A stretch of DNA of 64,000 nucleotides from Parapristionchus giblindavisi (taxonomy: Eukaryota; Nematoda; Chromadorea; Rhabditida; Diplogasteridae): the NCBI GenBank assembly GCA_943737045.1, contig CALSFV010000227.1, forward strand, positions 959,501-1,023,500. Direction: 5' to 3'. The notes beneath the pieces are model-generated. The model saw only the letters and a program-made list of their open reading frames with translations, was not told where the DNA came from and did no database searches. Below are positions 18,001 to 38,143 of the stretch, in pieces; positions within the stretch are counted from its first letter, which is position 1, and every line of letters begins with the position of its first letter. The position numbers were made by a program, and so were the translations under genes.

Positions 18001-19581
18001 TTTTGTCAAATTTGGTTCAAAATCCGGTCAGGTTTTTCGATTTTTTTCAAATTTTTGCTCAAAATCCGGTCAGACTTTGTACTTTGTAACATACTTTTCG
18101 ACCTATGATTTTCGGTTCGGTCTCGTAATGGTTTGCGCTCTGTTCAAAAGCGGGTTTTCCCGCGGCGCACACCGTTTTCCCACACCACACCAGTATATTT
18201 GACTCTATGCGAGTCAAATGTACTGGAGCGCGCAAATAATAGATGTCTGTGAATATACATTAGGTTTTATAAATAAATAAATATATAATATTCTGTGCGA
18301 CCAGAGTGAGAGATGCTGCGCAACCTATGAGATTCGTGTCTCGCCGCCATGAGAAAGTAGTGCATGCGAGAGTGATCACGCTCACTTTTTCTTCGGTCAC
18401 CTTATGCGGTGTTAGCGTTTACCTGGCTGGATTATTAATACTATGGTAATAATATTAATAATAATTGTGTGGCTGAATCATAGGTCGAATAGCTAGGTTA
18501 TAGGTTTTTAAAATCCGGTCAGGTTTTTCGATTTTTGTGAAATTTTGGCTCAAAATCCGGTCAGGTTTGTAGATTTTTGTGAAATTTTGGCTCAAAATCC
18601 GGTCAGGCTTGGTACTTTGTAACATACTTTTCGACCTATGGGCTGAATACAGTCGCCTCTATAACATTAAAATGTAATCGAGTGTAATCATCGTTCCTAA
18701 ATAAAAAATTTAAACAATTTAATAAATATGTTTTTTCAGACGCGATGAGCCGCCTGTCCGATCGTCCACTCGCGGTCACGGACGCGCGTTGGGAGCAGAC
18801 ATTCCGTGATCGCATAGACGCGCGTCTTCGGGCGCTGCGGACGGATTGTGAACGGCGCGTAAGGGCGCCCGGAGGAGTGGCCGCTGTGATACGGTGGGTC
18901 GAGAGTGATCTTTGATCTTTGAACTTCATTCTTGATCTTTGAACTTTTTCTTGATCTTTGATCTTTGATCTCTTATCTTCCAGAGATCTGGTCAGGGTGG
19001 ACGGGCTCATGTGCGATTGCGTCCGCAAGATGAGGGATACGGTAGGCGTGGTCGGTGCGGTGTCCGATGAGGCCAGGGTACGGTAGATTTATCGATTGAT
19101 TTTTTGAATCGTTCATTCATTCAATGTGTTATTGCTTTAAAGGGAGCTTACATAGTGGTAGCTTGCATCGATTGATTATCCAATATTGATTGATGGTTTA
19201 TTCAGAAGCGAGTTGGCGAGTACATGCGTCTGACCACGGGCATGGATGATGCCGAGATTCGAAAGTGAGTAATTATTGATTTATTTTTGGATAATTACCG
19301 TAACCCTCATTCTTGTCGTTGTAGGAACCTGACGAACAACGTGTTCGCCATGTCTATGATCAAGCACAACGTTGAGAAGCAGGCTGAGCTGACAGCCAGG
19401 CTGGAGGTGAGATCAATCGATTATTGATTTTTCTGAATTTTAAAATCGATCGATATATTTGTAGGAAGTGATGTCGCGCTTGAACATTTCCATACCGGAC
19501 TTCCATCGGCCGACTCCTCCTCGTCGAACTACGTCCATACATGATAGTGATACGACGAACTCAACTAATCCCTCATTTTAG
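12020..19581 (+). CDS. ikke-1: TBK1/IKK-epsilon-like protein kinase, copy A, 22 exons
   Basis: Exons 12020-12091, 12949-13071, 13357-13440, 13523-13580, 13645-13762, 14483-14561, 14632-14717, 15304-15407, 15655-15727, 15991-16167, 16331-16424, 16624-16714, 16808-16886, 17062-17125, 17185-17244, 17336-17438, 17812-17907, 18740-18893, 18984-19077, 19206-19264, 19325-19406 and 19465-19581 total 2067 nt (688 aa). The kinase domain has VAVKK (K40), HRDIKPQN (D128) and CDFG (D154). The activation segment GTPPFL-HPRIF replaces APE, as TBK1 has GTEEYLHPDMY. Then come DLWSIGATIFNACTGRLPF, the segment SLSRLISSQF like TBK1 SLSRGLQVLL, a ubiquitin-like stretch (about 330-420) and a helical C-terminus. 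TBK1 is 729 aa. The family acts in innate immunity and autophagy. An in-frame ATG at 11978 exists but is absent in B, so 12020 is preferred. All catalytic residues are present. Confidence 0.92.
13179..13299. mobile_element. TTAA-flanked MITE, family 2 (GGGAGCGTTACC)
   Basis: Starts TTAAAGGGAGCGTTACC, ends GCCCCCTTTAA and contains TCTAACAACGAGA. It lies in intron 2 of kinase A. The TTAA at both ends suggests piggyBac-type target choice. Relatives sit in intron 1 of kinases B and C (44711-44831, 53183-53303), a different intron, so they are independent insertions. Confidence 0.65.
13796..13942. mobile_element. Fold-back MITE, CAGTGGCCGTATGCA ends
   Basis: Begins CAGTGGCCGTATGCAAGAAC and ends with the complement GTTCTTGCATACGGCCACAG. 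The arms pair almost completely and contain ACGTCATTAGCGTAGG. It sits in intron 5 of kinase A, just past the exon. Other copies are at 26205-26351 and 50454-50602. Confidence 0.8.
14314..14475. repeat. TAGGTCGAA element in kinase A intron 5
   Basis: Third copy of the family, with ATAGGTCGAA at the left, three CCGGATTTTG blocks, and TATTCGATCTATG at the right, ending a few bases before exon 6. Confidence 0.55.
17444..17572. repeat. (TTTA)n / TTTATTTG microsatellite
   Basis: About 130 bases of tandem TTTA with regular TTTG variants in intron 16 of kinase A. It creates the spurious YLFIYLF reading frames. Confidence 0.9.
17947..18642. repeat. Two further TAGGTCGAA elements in intron 17 of kinase A
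   Basis: Copies at about 17947-18108 and 18481-18642. Each carries CAAAATCCGGTCAGG subrepeats (two or three) and ends TTTTCGACCTATG. Between them is an AT-rich stretch with a short inverted segment and no coding sense. Confidence 0.6.
18905..18980. repeat. TTTGATC heptamer array
   Basis: Tandem TTTGATC / TTTGAAC heptamers in intron 18 of kinase A. The same heptamer array recurs at 15945-15985, 20937-21115 (NAXD) and, complemented, in kinases B and C at 38857-38910, 41402-41558, 46187-46235 and 48888-49040, and near 61390. Confidence 0.85.
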
Positions 19582-20114
19582 AAAAAAATCAATAATACTC
19601 GTATTACTGTAGACTGACCATTCCATGATCTTTAATCAATATCAATATCAGCTACAAAAATCATATTATATGTTATTAAAATCAATATTATGTTGTTATA
19701 ATCAATACTCACTCAAATTACTGTTTCATGAATTATAGTTTGATATTCATCTAGCGATGCTTATTATGTTGATCATTTTGTTTCCGAAGAACAATCTGCC
19801 TTAGACTGCTCAATGACTCCCGGATTATTGATTTTTTTTATTGAATTGTTATACAACAGGATAGAACGTCTATTGTAAATTTCACTGTAAATAGTCAATT
19901 ATTAGTCGATTCGGTTGAGACAACGCCACTGCTCGGGTCTCCCTTTCCACTCACTCAATTGTACATACTGTATCATCATCTGATCGATCGATAAAGAAGG
20001 AACTACCGTACTTCTATCGCTAATGACCAGAAAGACGTACTGTCATCTATTTGTACTTTTTATTGATTTTTCAAAATCAAAAATTGAAGTTAATTTTCAA
20101 GTCACTGGATAGAG
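19582..20114. other. Intergenic between kinase A and NAXD
   Basis: AT-rich with no coding sense. The spacing of 533 bases and shared strand would allow a short operon, but I see no diagnostic U-rich element. The base before the NAXD start is TTTTCAAG, a weak trans-splice-like acceptor. Confidence 0.4.
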
Positions 20115-22755
20115 ATGGAGACAGTGAGACGTTTGTTGCCAGAACTATCGTATGCCCTGAGAAAGGTGATCTATAAGATTATCGATTGATTTGCTGATTA
20201 GATTAGTATCGATTAGTATGGATCGATCGATATATCGATGGTCGATATGATATAGTCGATCGATAGTATCGATTACCGTATTCCCCGCTCAGGGTAACTG
20301 TGGTCGTCTGGGCTTACTTGGAGGCAGTGCGGAGTACACTGGCGCGCCCTACTATGCCGCCTATTCGATGCTGAGATTGGTACAGTGTGCTCACATTTTC
20401 AACTATCTATCAACATTTTATTGATTGATTCCAACATTTTATTGATTTATTCCAACATTTTATTGATTGATTCTAGGGTGATTTTACTGATTGATTCCAA
20501 CATTTTATTGATTAATTCCAACATTTTATTGATTAATTCCAAAATTTTATTGATTGATTCCAGGGTAATTTTATTGATTGCTTCAAACATTTTATTGATT
20601 GATTCTAGGGTGCAGATCTTGCTCATGTCTTCACTCCCGCAGCTGCAGCACCCGTCATCAAATCCTACTCGCCAGAGCTGATCGTCCATCCACATTTGGA
20701 GGTTATCGATTTTTAAAAAATTATCGATTTTCTCTTCCAATCAATCAATAAATCAATCGATACCGTATTCAGTCGGTGCTCGAGTGGTATCCGCGCATGG
20801 ACGGAATATTGATCGGTCCCGGTCTCGGTCGAGAGCCTGACGCGATGGGAATAGCCCGGAAGATGGTGGAAACCGCCGCGGCACAGGACACGCCGACGGT
20901 GGTCGATGCGGTGGGTTACTGTATCTGTGGTGTAGTTGATCTTTGATCTTTGATATTATGGTCGTTGATCTTTGATCTTTGATAGGATGGTCTTTGATTT
21001 TTGATCTTTGATCTTTGGTAGGATGGTCTTTGATCTTTGATAGGATGGTCTTTGATCTTTGATCTTTGATAGGATGGTCTTTGATCTTTGATCTCTCAAT
21101 ATTTGATCTTTTGTAGGATGGTCTTTGGGCCGTGACCGAGGCGCTGCCGGGCATCAAGCTGTCGTCGGACTTCCTCATTCTCACGCCAAACGCGGTGGAA
21201 ATGGACCGATTGGCGCAGAAGGTGTGCTCCATGTTTTCCCTATCTCTCAACTGTCTCTGCATTTTATACAGTATCACTATGTTCACTTCGCTTTGAAAAC
21301 CAGAACTCTCTCGACTCTCATACAATGATCTCTTCCCTTGTCTGGCTTTCAAAAAAGCCGTATGCCAGAATATTGTGTTATTCCTTTGAATACTGCACTA
21401 TACGTCTCATTTTCTTAATTACAAAAAATTACAATTTTAGCGAAAAATGTCGATTTAACGATACAAAATCCTGTGAGGACGCCTAAAATGTATGTTTTAG
21501 TAAACAATAATAAATTTTTGTTTTTCACAGGTGATGAACGAATCGACACTGGGAAAGTCTTCTGATGAGGTGATCCTTGATTTTTAGACAAAAAGCATCC
21601 CCGAGATATTCTGAAACCACCCGATCTGACAGTGCACTCTCGCTTTCTTTGTCCACGAGAGAGTGTGGCCAGAGCGGGGAGTTTCACACAGTGTATAGTA
21701 CCAATCCTTTTAAAAATTTTATATTTTGATATAATTCAAAGCGAAAAAAAGAGTGATTATTAATTTTTTGGTACGCTACGTCCCTACACACCTAACATTG
21801 ATTTATTTGGAGATCTCTCGAATCGCTTCTTATGTAGCAGTGGACATCGGCGCACACATATACGCCAAGGGACCGATCGATATCTTCTGTTGCCCTGATG
21901 GCAAAGGTACGGTACGGCAGCCTGATTACGGTAGTCCTGATCACGGTAGTTCCTGATCACGGTAGTTCCTGATTACGGTAGTTCCTGATTACGGTAGCAG
22001 CTTGATTACGGTAGCTCCTGATTACGGTTACAGGCTGATTACGGTAGCGGCGTGATTACGGTAGTTCTTGATTACTGTATACATGCAGTTCACACGTACA
22101 ACACTGTGGGAAGTGTGCGGCGACCCGGAGGGATCGGCGATATCCTGAGCGGAGTGCTGCTCACGCTGCTTGTATGGGCAAAGAAGTTCGTTCGGAATCT
22201 TATTTATTGATTGATTTGTTTATTTGGTTATTTATCTATTTGTTTCAAGTGATTTCACTAAATGAAGGGTGGAGTTTTCTCCCAGTTTCCCCGTTTGGCA
22301 TAGACCACTCAATCTTATGTACATTAATCATCTTGAAATCGTAATGCTAACGATAAGAAATTGTAATCTACCATAGTCCATGACTACAGTAATTCGAATC
22401 TACCACAGCCCATGGCTACAGTAATTCGAATTTACCGTAGTCCATAGCTACAGTAATTCGAATCTACCGTAGTCCATAGCTACAGTAATTCGAATCTACC
22501 GTAGGCCGTAGCTACAGTAATTCGAATCTACCGTAGTCCGTAGCTACAGTAATTCGAATTTACAGTATCTCACATCTACTTTAATCTCGTTGCAGGTCAG
22601 GCCAACCAATCGACAATGTTGCCGAAGCGGCGTCGTTCCTGGTTCGAGAATGTTCTCGTCGCGCATTTGAGGACAAAGGCAGAGGCATGGTCGCATCCGA
22701 TGTGCTCGCCCACGTTGCACCCCTGATCAAGCATATCGATCGATCGTCCCTCTAG
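20115..22755 (+). CDS. NAXD: ATP-dependent (S)-NAD(P)H-hydrate dehydratase, 9 exons
   Basis: Exons 20115-20165, 20293-20379, 20609-20701, 20773-20910, 21117-21221, 21531-21569, 21813-21906, 22089-22185 and 22596-22755 total 864 nt (287 aa). The enzyme repairs hydrated NADH and NADPH using ATP. Blocks seen are [14 protein letters not shown] near the N-terminus, [38 protein letters not shown], and the ribokinase-like [15 protein letters not shown] with the catalytic GGxGD at about residues 217-221. The acceptor of exon 7 is TTTGGAG, less typical, but it restores the frame and aligns [20 protein letters not shown] with the LSxxLNVTVxQKG region of relatives. No long N-terminal extension is present. 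An AATAAA lies at 22881. It directly follows the kinase on the same strand. Confidence 0.93.
20397..20610. repeat. Intronic tandem repeat, about 21 bp, TTTTATTGATTGATTCC
   Basis: About ten imperfect units of AACATTTTATTGATTGATTCC fill NAXD intron 2 and produce the ILLIDSN frame. Confidence 0.8.
20937..21115. repeat. TTTGATC heptamer array with AGGATGGTC spacers
   Basis: Runs of two to four heptamers alternate with AGGATGGTC. That spacer copies the start of the next exon (AGGATGGTCTTTGG at 21115), so the array looks like slipped duplication of the exon-5 acceptor region. Confidence 0.75.
21905..22085. repeat. Intronic repeat of GATTACGGTAG units
   Basis: Nine or so units of about 19-20 bases containing TGATTACGGTAGTTCC in NAXD intron 7, beginning immediately after the exon. 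Confidence 0.8.
22364..22562. repeat. 32-bp minisatellite, six units
   Basis: Six tandem 32-bp units, each with CTACCGTAGTCCATAGC and TACAGTAATTCGAAT, in NAXD intron 8 shortly before the last exon. Confidence 0.85.
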
Positions 22756-24062
22756 GGTTACTGTAGCGTCGTCGATCCATCAGGAGTACTGTAGCTCTGC
22801 ACTTGTATATTTTAGATAGATTACGGTACCATCCATGAACTGCGTTCCAAATTAATCGTCATTATTGTAAATATTATTCGAATAAATATATTGTGTTAAT
22901 GGTTTAACAAAAGACAAAGCTGACACAGGTTACAAAGATGAAAATCGACAAAAAATGTAAAAACACTATGAATTTTACTGTTGATTTTTTAGAATTAATT
23001 TTAAAATTTCACAGAAGAGCTCTGCAATTTCTGATACCGCCATAACCCATTCCTAAATGAGGTGCATCTCCAGTAAAAAATTATACCTGATCGACTAGTG
23101 TGGCCTCCGGGTATTCACTAGCGAGAATATTTCAAAATATTTTGACTTGTCCAATTTGACAAGGAGAGAAAAATTGGACGGAATGAATTTCACTATTGAT
23201 TTTTAAATTTAATTATAAAATTTCAAAAAAGAGCTCTGCATTTTCCGATACCGCCATACCTCATTCCTAAATGAGGTGCATCTCCAGTAAAAATTTATCC
23301 CTGATCGACTAGTGTGGCTCCCTTGTGAGAATATTATAGATTATTTTGACTTGTCCAATTTCACAAGGAAATTAAAATTGGACGGAATGAATTTCACTAT
23401 TGATTTTTAAATTTAATTTTAAAATTTCAAAGAAGAGCCCTGCAATTTCTGATACCGCCATACCTCATTCCTATATTTTTCCCATATATTCAGTTGTGAG
23501 AATATTTTAGAACAATTTGACTTGTTCAGTTTATGACCTGACCTGTGCGAGCTTTATTTTCTCGCACGAGTAGAGTGACTAGCGAGTAGAGTACATTAGA
23601 ACCATGGTCTAAACATTGAATCGTTTTAAATTTATTATCGTTTTTTTCCCTTAAAACTATCTAATACAACCAATTTTTGCTTTGATTTTTATAAATCAAA
23701 TTCTAGACAGAGCACCTTACCAATTTTCTACCTTACCAATGTCTTTCATATTTTGCAATCGAAAGTACTTAAAAAAAGCACTTCCTTAACTTTAATAAAA
23801 TAATACTGATGAGGCCCAACCCAAACAAGCGATTCCGGTGTCAGACCCGAGGGCTGAAACATCGGAAAATTCTTGATTACGTCTCTTATCTTTCATTTCT
23901 CTTTGGCGCAATCATTCTATTCCTTTTTGCCTCCTCATAATTTCACCCGGGCCCTATAATAGGCTATTTAGCTCAATAGTAAACATACTTTCGCGCGAGT
24001 CACGCAAAAACTGCGCACGGAAGGAGTTCGACTAATATATTTTTTTAAACTATTAACTTCAG
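22756..24062. other. Intergenic after NAXD with three long direct repeats
   Basis: An AATAAA at 22881 is a plausible NAXD polyadenylation signal. From about 22970 to 23500 a unit of roughly 190 bases recurs three times, recognisable by AGAGCTCTGCA, GATACCGCCATA and CCTCATTCCTA. No protein sense. The last bases, AACTTCAG at 24055-24062, form an acceptor directly abutting the ZYG-11-like ATG. Confidence 0.6.
24055..24062 (+). promoter_or_regulatory. Candidate spliced-leader trans-splice acceptor
   Basis: AACTTCAG is immediately followed by the ATG of the ZYG-11-like gene, preceded by a T-rich tract. Trans-splicing next to the start codon is common in nematodes; no leader sequence can be seen from genomic DNA, so this is inference. 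Confidence 0.5.
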
Positions 24063-36068
<12,006 letters not shown>

Positions 36069-36804
36069 TAGCTATCCCCGATCTGCAGTCTGTCCGCGGC
36101 GCTAGGTCGAATGAGAACCGATGAATAATAACAACCTAGATAATAACCATCTGCATACTTTGTCTATTCGCTTGTCTCGCATATGCAAAAAAAAAGATGA
36201 AAAAAACCCAAATACAAATGATCGATCGCCACTCTAGCTTACTCTTACTGCCAACGTGCATATTTTAGAAAGATTGCAGTATTCAGTATCGTTTTCCTCC
36301 ATTACTAGCACCCGATCTCAAAGCAATAATCCGTATCACAAGTTGGATTTCAGGAAAACGGCGAAGTATTCAGTAAGCGACAAGACGCTAATGCAATATA
36401 AGGATCATAATAATCGTAATAATAATTTTAAAAATCATATAATAATAATAATATTCATTTACTCGTTCTTTCAAATGTTGTCACAAATCAATCATTGAAT
36501 ACACATTTTTTCCCGACCGAATTTTCCAATGCCAAAAATTCCCTAAGCCTCGGGTGCGACTCTCATGGCACTCACTATCAGACACCTCGGTCGAAAAGCG
36601 AGAGAAAAGCGAGCAACTGCATGAAAAGTGCGGATCGGACCACCCATTTCACGACTTGAACAGTTTAAAGCGACACCCCAAGCTAATTTTAAACTCTCCG
36701 CTCTGGTCACACTCTCTCGCTTTCTTTGTCTACGAGAGAATGTTGCCAGAGCGGAGAGTAAAATCACCTTGGGGTGTGCCTTTAAGTCGTTCCGCTCTTG
36801 TCAG
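36069..36804 (+). other. Interval between ZYG-11-like gene and small gene; contains a MITE and a possible exon
   Basis: A short block after TTTCAG at about 36355 reads ENGEVFSKRQDANAI then stop. The paralogous site near 58293 reads ANGEVYSRKLDEANAV then stop with an in-frame 3-base difference, so it may be a real terminal exon of one neighbour, but I could not place its upstream partner. In 36620-36663 the two copies differ mostly at third positions in the frame reading IGPPISRLEQ, another hint of an unassigned exon. Confidence 0.35.
36665..36785. mobile_element. TTAA-flanked MITE, family 1, site shared by both duplicate blocks
   Basis: TTAAAGCGACACCCCAAGC to GGGGTGTGCCTTTAA. The same insertion site is occupied in the minus-strand copy (57843-57963), so it predates that duplication. 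Confidence 0.8.
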
Positions 36805-37746
36805 GTTCTTCCACTCCGATGAATCAAGATGACTCCAATTCATCAAAAGCATCAATAGACACAGTCTACCGTAATCCAGCAGGCAAGTTGTCTGTAGTGC
36901 TCGTGGAAGGAGACCAACGACGTGTTGTATCGATTGAAGGTGAGCTGTTTATTTAGCTTATGCAAAGTTATTGTTCTTACGCGATATTAACATAGGCTCT
37001 ACTTGTGTGGTGTTTAAAAGCGGCTCTCGACAGTGAAATATTGGCGAGAGAGTGTTTGTATTGCGAACTAGCATCTTTTAGTGATCATATGTAATCCTTT
37101 TGATGGTTTTATCATATTGACCGTATAAAATACACTTGTTTATTTGGTACGAGAGTAGCCAATCACTCCCACAAGCGACTTTCTTATTTTGCATGGTTCG
37201 GATACTATGCCGATCTCTTTTATATATAATATAGCGCGCGGCGAAGGTCAGCCGAGTTAGAGAGAGGCAGTGGAGAGACAATCGAGAGGCGGGGCGAGAT
37301 GTAGAGGGCTACATCTCGCTCGCCTCTCGATTGTGACTTCCGTTCGTTAGCACCATTTGTCATTTTCTTATGCAAGTACATTTTATACGCACAATAACGT
37401 AAATATGTAGTTTTTTCCCCTTTATTTGCAAATTTATTTCCTGAATATTACATCTCCTCATTTTTTTCTGGTATTTTTCCCCACTGGTCCCCCAGCTCGA
37501 TCCCCAGTGGGAAAACATCAAAGATGCCGACGGGGGACCACTGGGGAAAACGCTAGGGGGCCACTGGGAAGAAATTTTCCCAGTGGTCCCCTGTCGGCAT
37601 CTTTGATGTTTCCCCCCACTGGGGGTCAAGCTGGGAGACCAGTGGGAAATAAAAAACAGAGTTTATAAGAATTCTTTCTTTCAGAGGCCCACGATATCGT
37701 CGGATTCGGCCTCGTACAGTATCTGATAGACAAGGCTGACCTCTGA
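36805..37746 (+). CDS. Unrecognised small protein, copy 1 (last two exons; 5' part not found)
   Basis: Exon 36805-36939 (after TTGTCAG, donor GTGAGC) and exon 37685-37746 (after TTTCAG, TGA stop). The encoded end is serine-rich (SGSSTPMNQDDSNSSKAS), then IDTVYRNPAGKLSVVLVEGD and RRVVSIEG, and finishes EAHDIVGFGLVQYLIDKADL. I do not recognise the family. It is supported as coding because the copy at 56978-57823 keeps the frame, both splice sites and most residues while gaining or losing whole codons. The upstream exon is unresolved. The intron carries two fold-back elements absent from the other copy. An AATAAA lies at 37998. It ends 398 bases from the stop of the convergent kinase B. Confidence 0.6.
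37119..37390. mobile_element. Fold-back MITE with CGTATAAAATACACTTG ends
   Basis: Ends CCGTATAAAATACACTTG and CAAGTACATTTTATACG are near-complements, with inner arms CGAGAGGCGGGGCGAGAT / ATCTCGCTCGCCTCTCG. Related copies lie at about 60085-60340 and 60672-60950. All carry TATATAATATAGCGCGCGGC. Confidence 0.75.
37473..37650. repeat. Near-perfect palindrome rich in CCAGTGG
   Basis: TTTCCCACTGG and CCAGTGGGAAA ends, with inner arms CATCAAAGATGCCGAC / GTCGGCATCTTTGATG. In the small-gene intron; absent from the second copy of that intron. Confidence 0.75.
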
Positions 37747-38143
37747 TAGGGTTACTGTAATCCGTGTAGTCTACCGTAATCCCATTGATTCCTGACCTAC
37801 CGTAATCTCTGAGAGTGCTTTGCATTGTATCTATTCAATTTCTCTGCTTGTCTATTCAATTTCTTTAATCTTCCAAATTACGCTTCCTTTTTGTCTCTTT
37901 TTCTCTCATTTTAATATTACGTAGAAGTCAAGCATCCTCATTTTTATCATCATTCTTTTGTTTACATTTATTTTTTTTTCTCTCCAACTCTCTTGTAAAT
38001 AAAGTATCGCACTCATTGTCAAGTAGTACAGTACATTCGCATGATTGCCCTCAAATGTTGTCAACTTTTTATATTTTGGCACGCCATACTGGCGCTCGAA
38101 ATGTCAGCTACTGTAGTAATAACATATTGATTTATTCATCTTT
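37747..38143. other. 3' interval between convergent small gene and kinase B
   Basis: AT-rich, no coding sense. Holds CCGTAATC repeats and AATAAA at 37998 on the + strand. It is repeated almost exactly at 45080-45475. Confidence 0.6.

Noticed and set aside
22761..24050. A possible further gene between NAXD and the ZYG-11-like gene
   Set aside because: No frame above background and no exon-like conservation; only the threefold direct repeat is seen.
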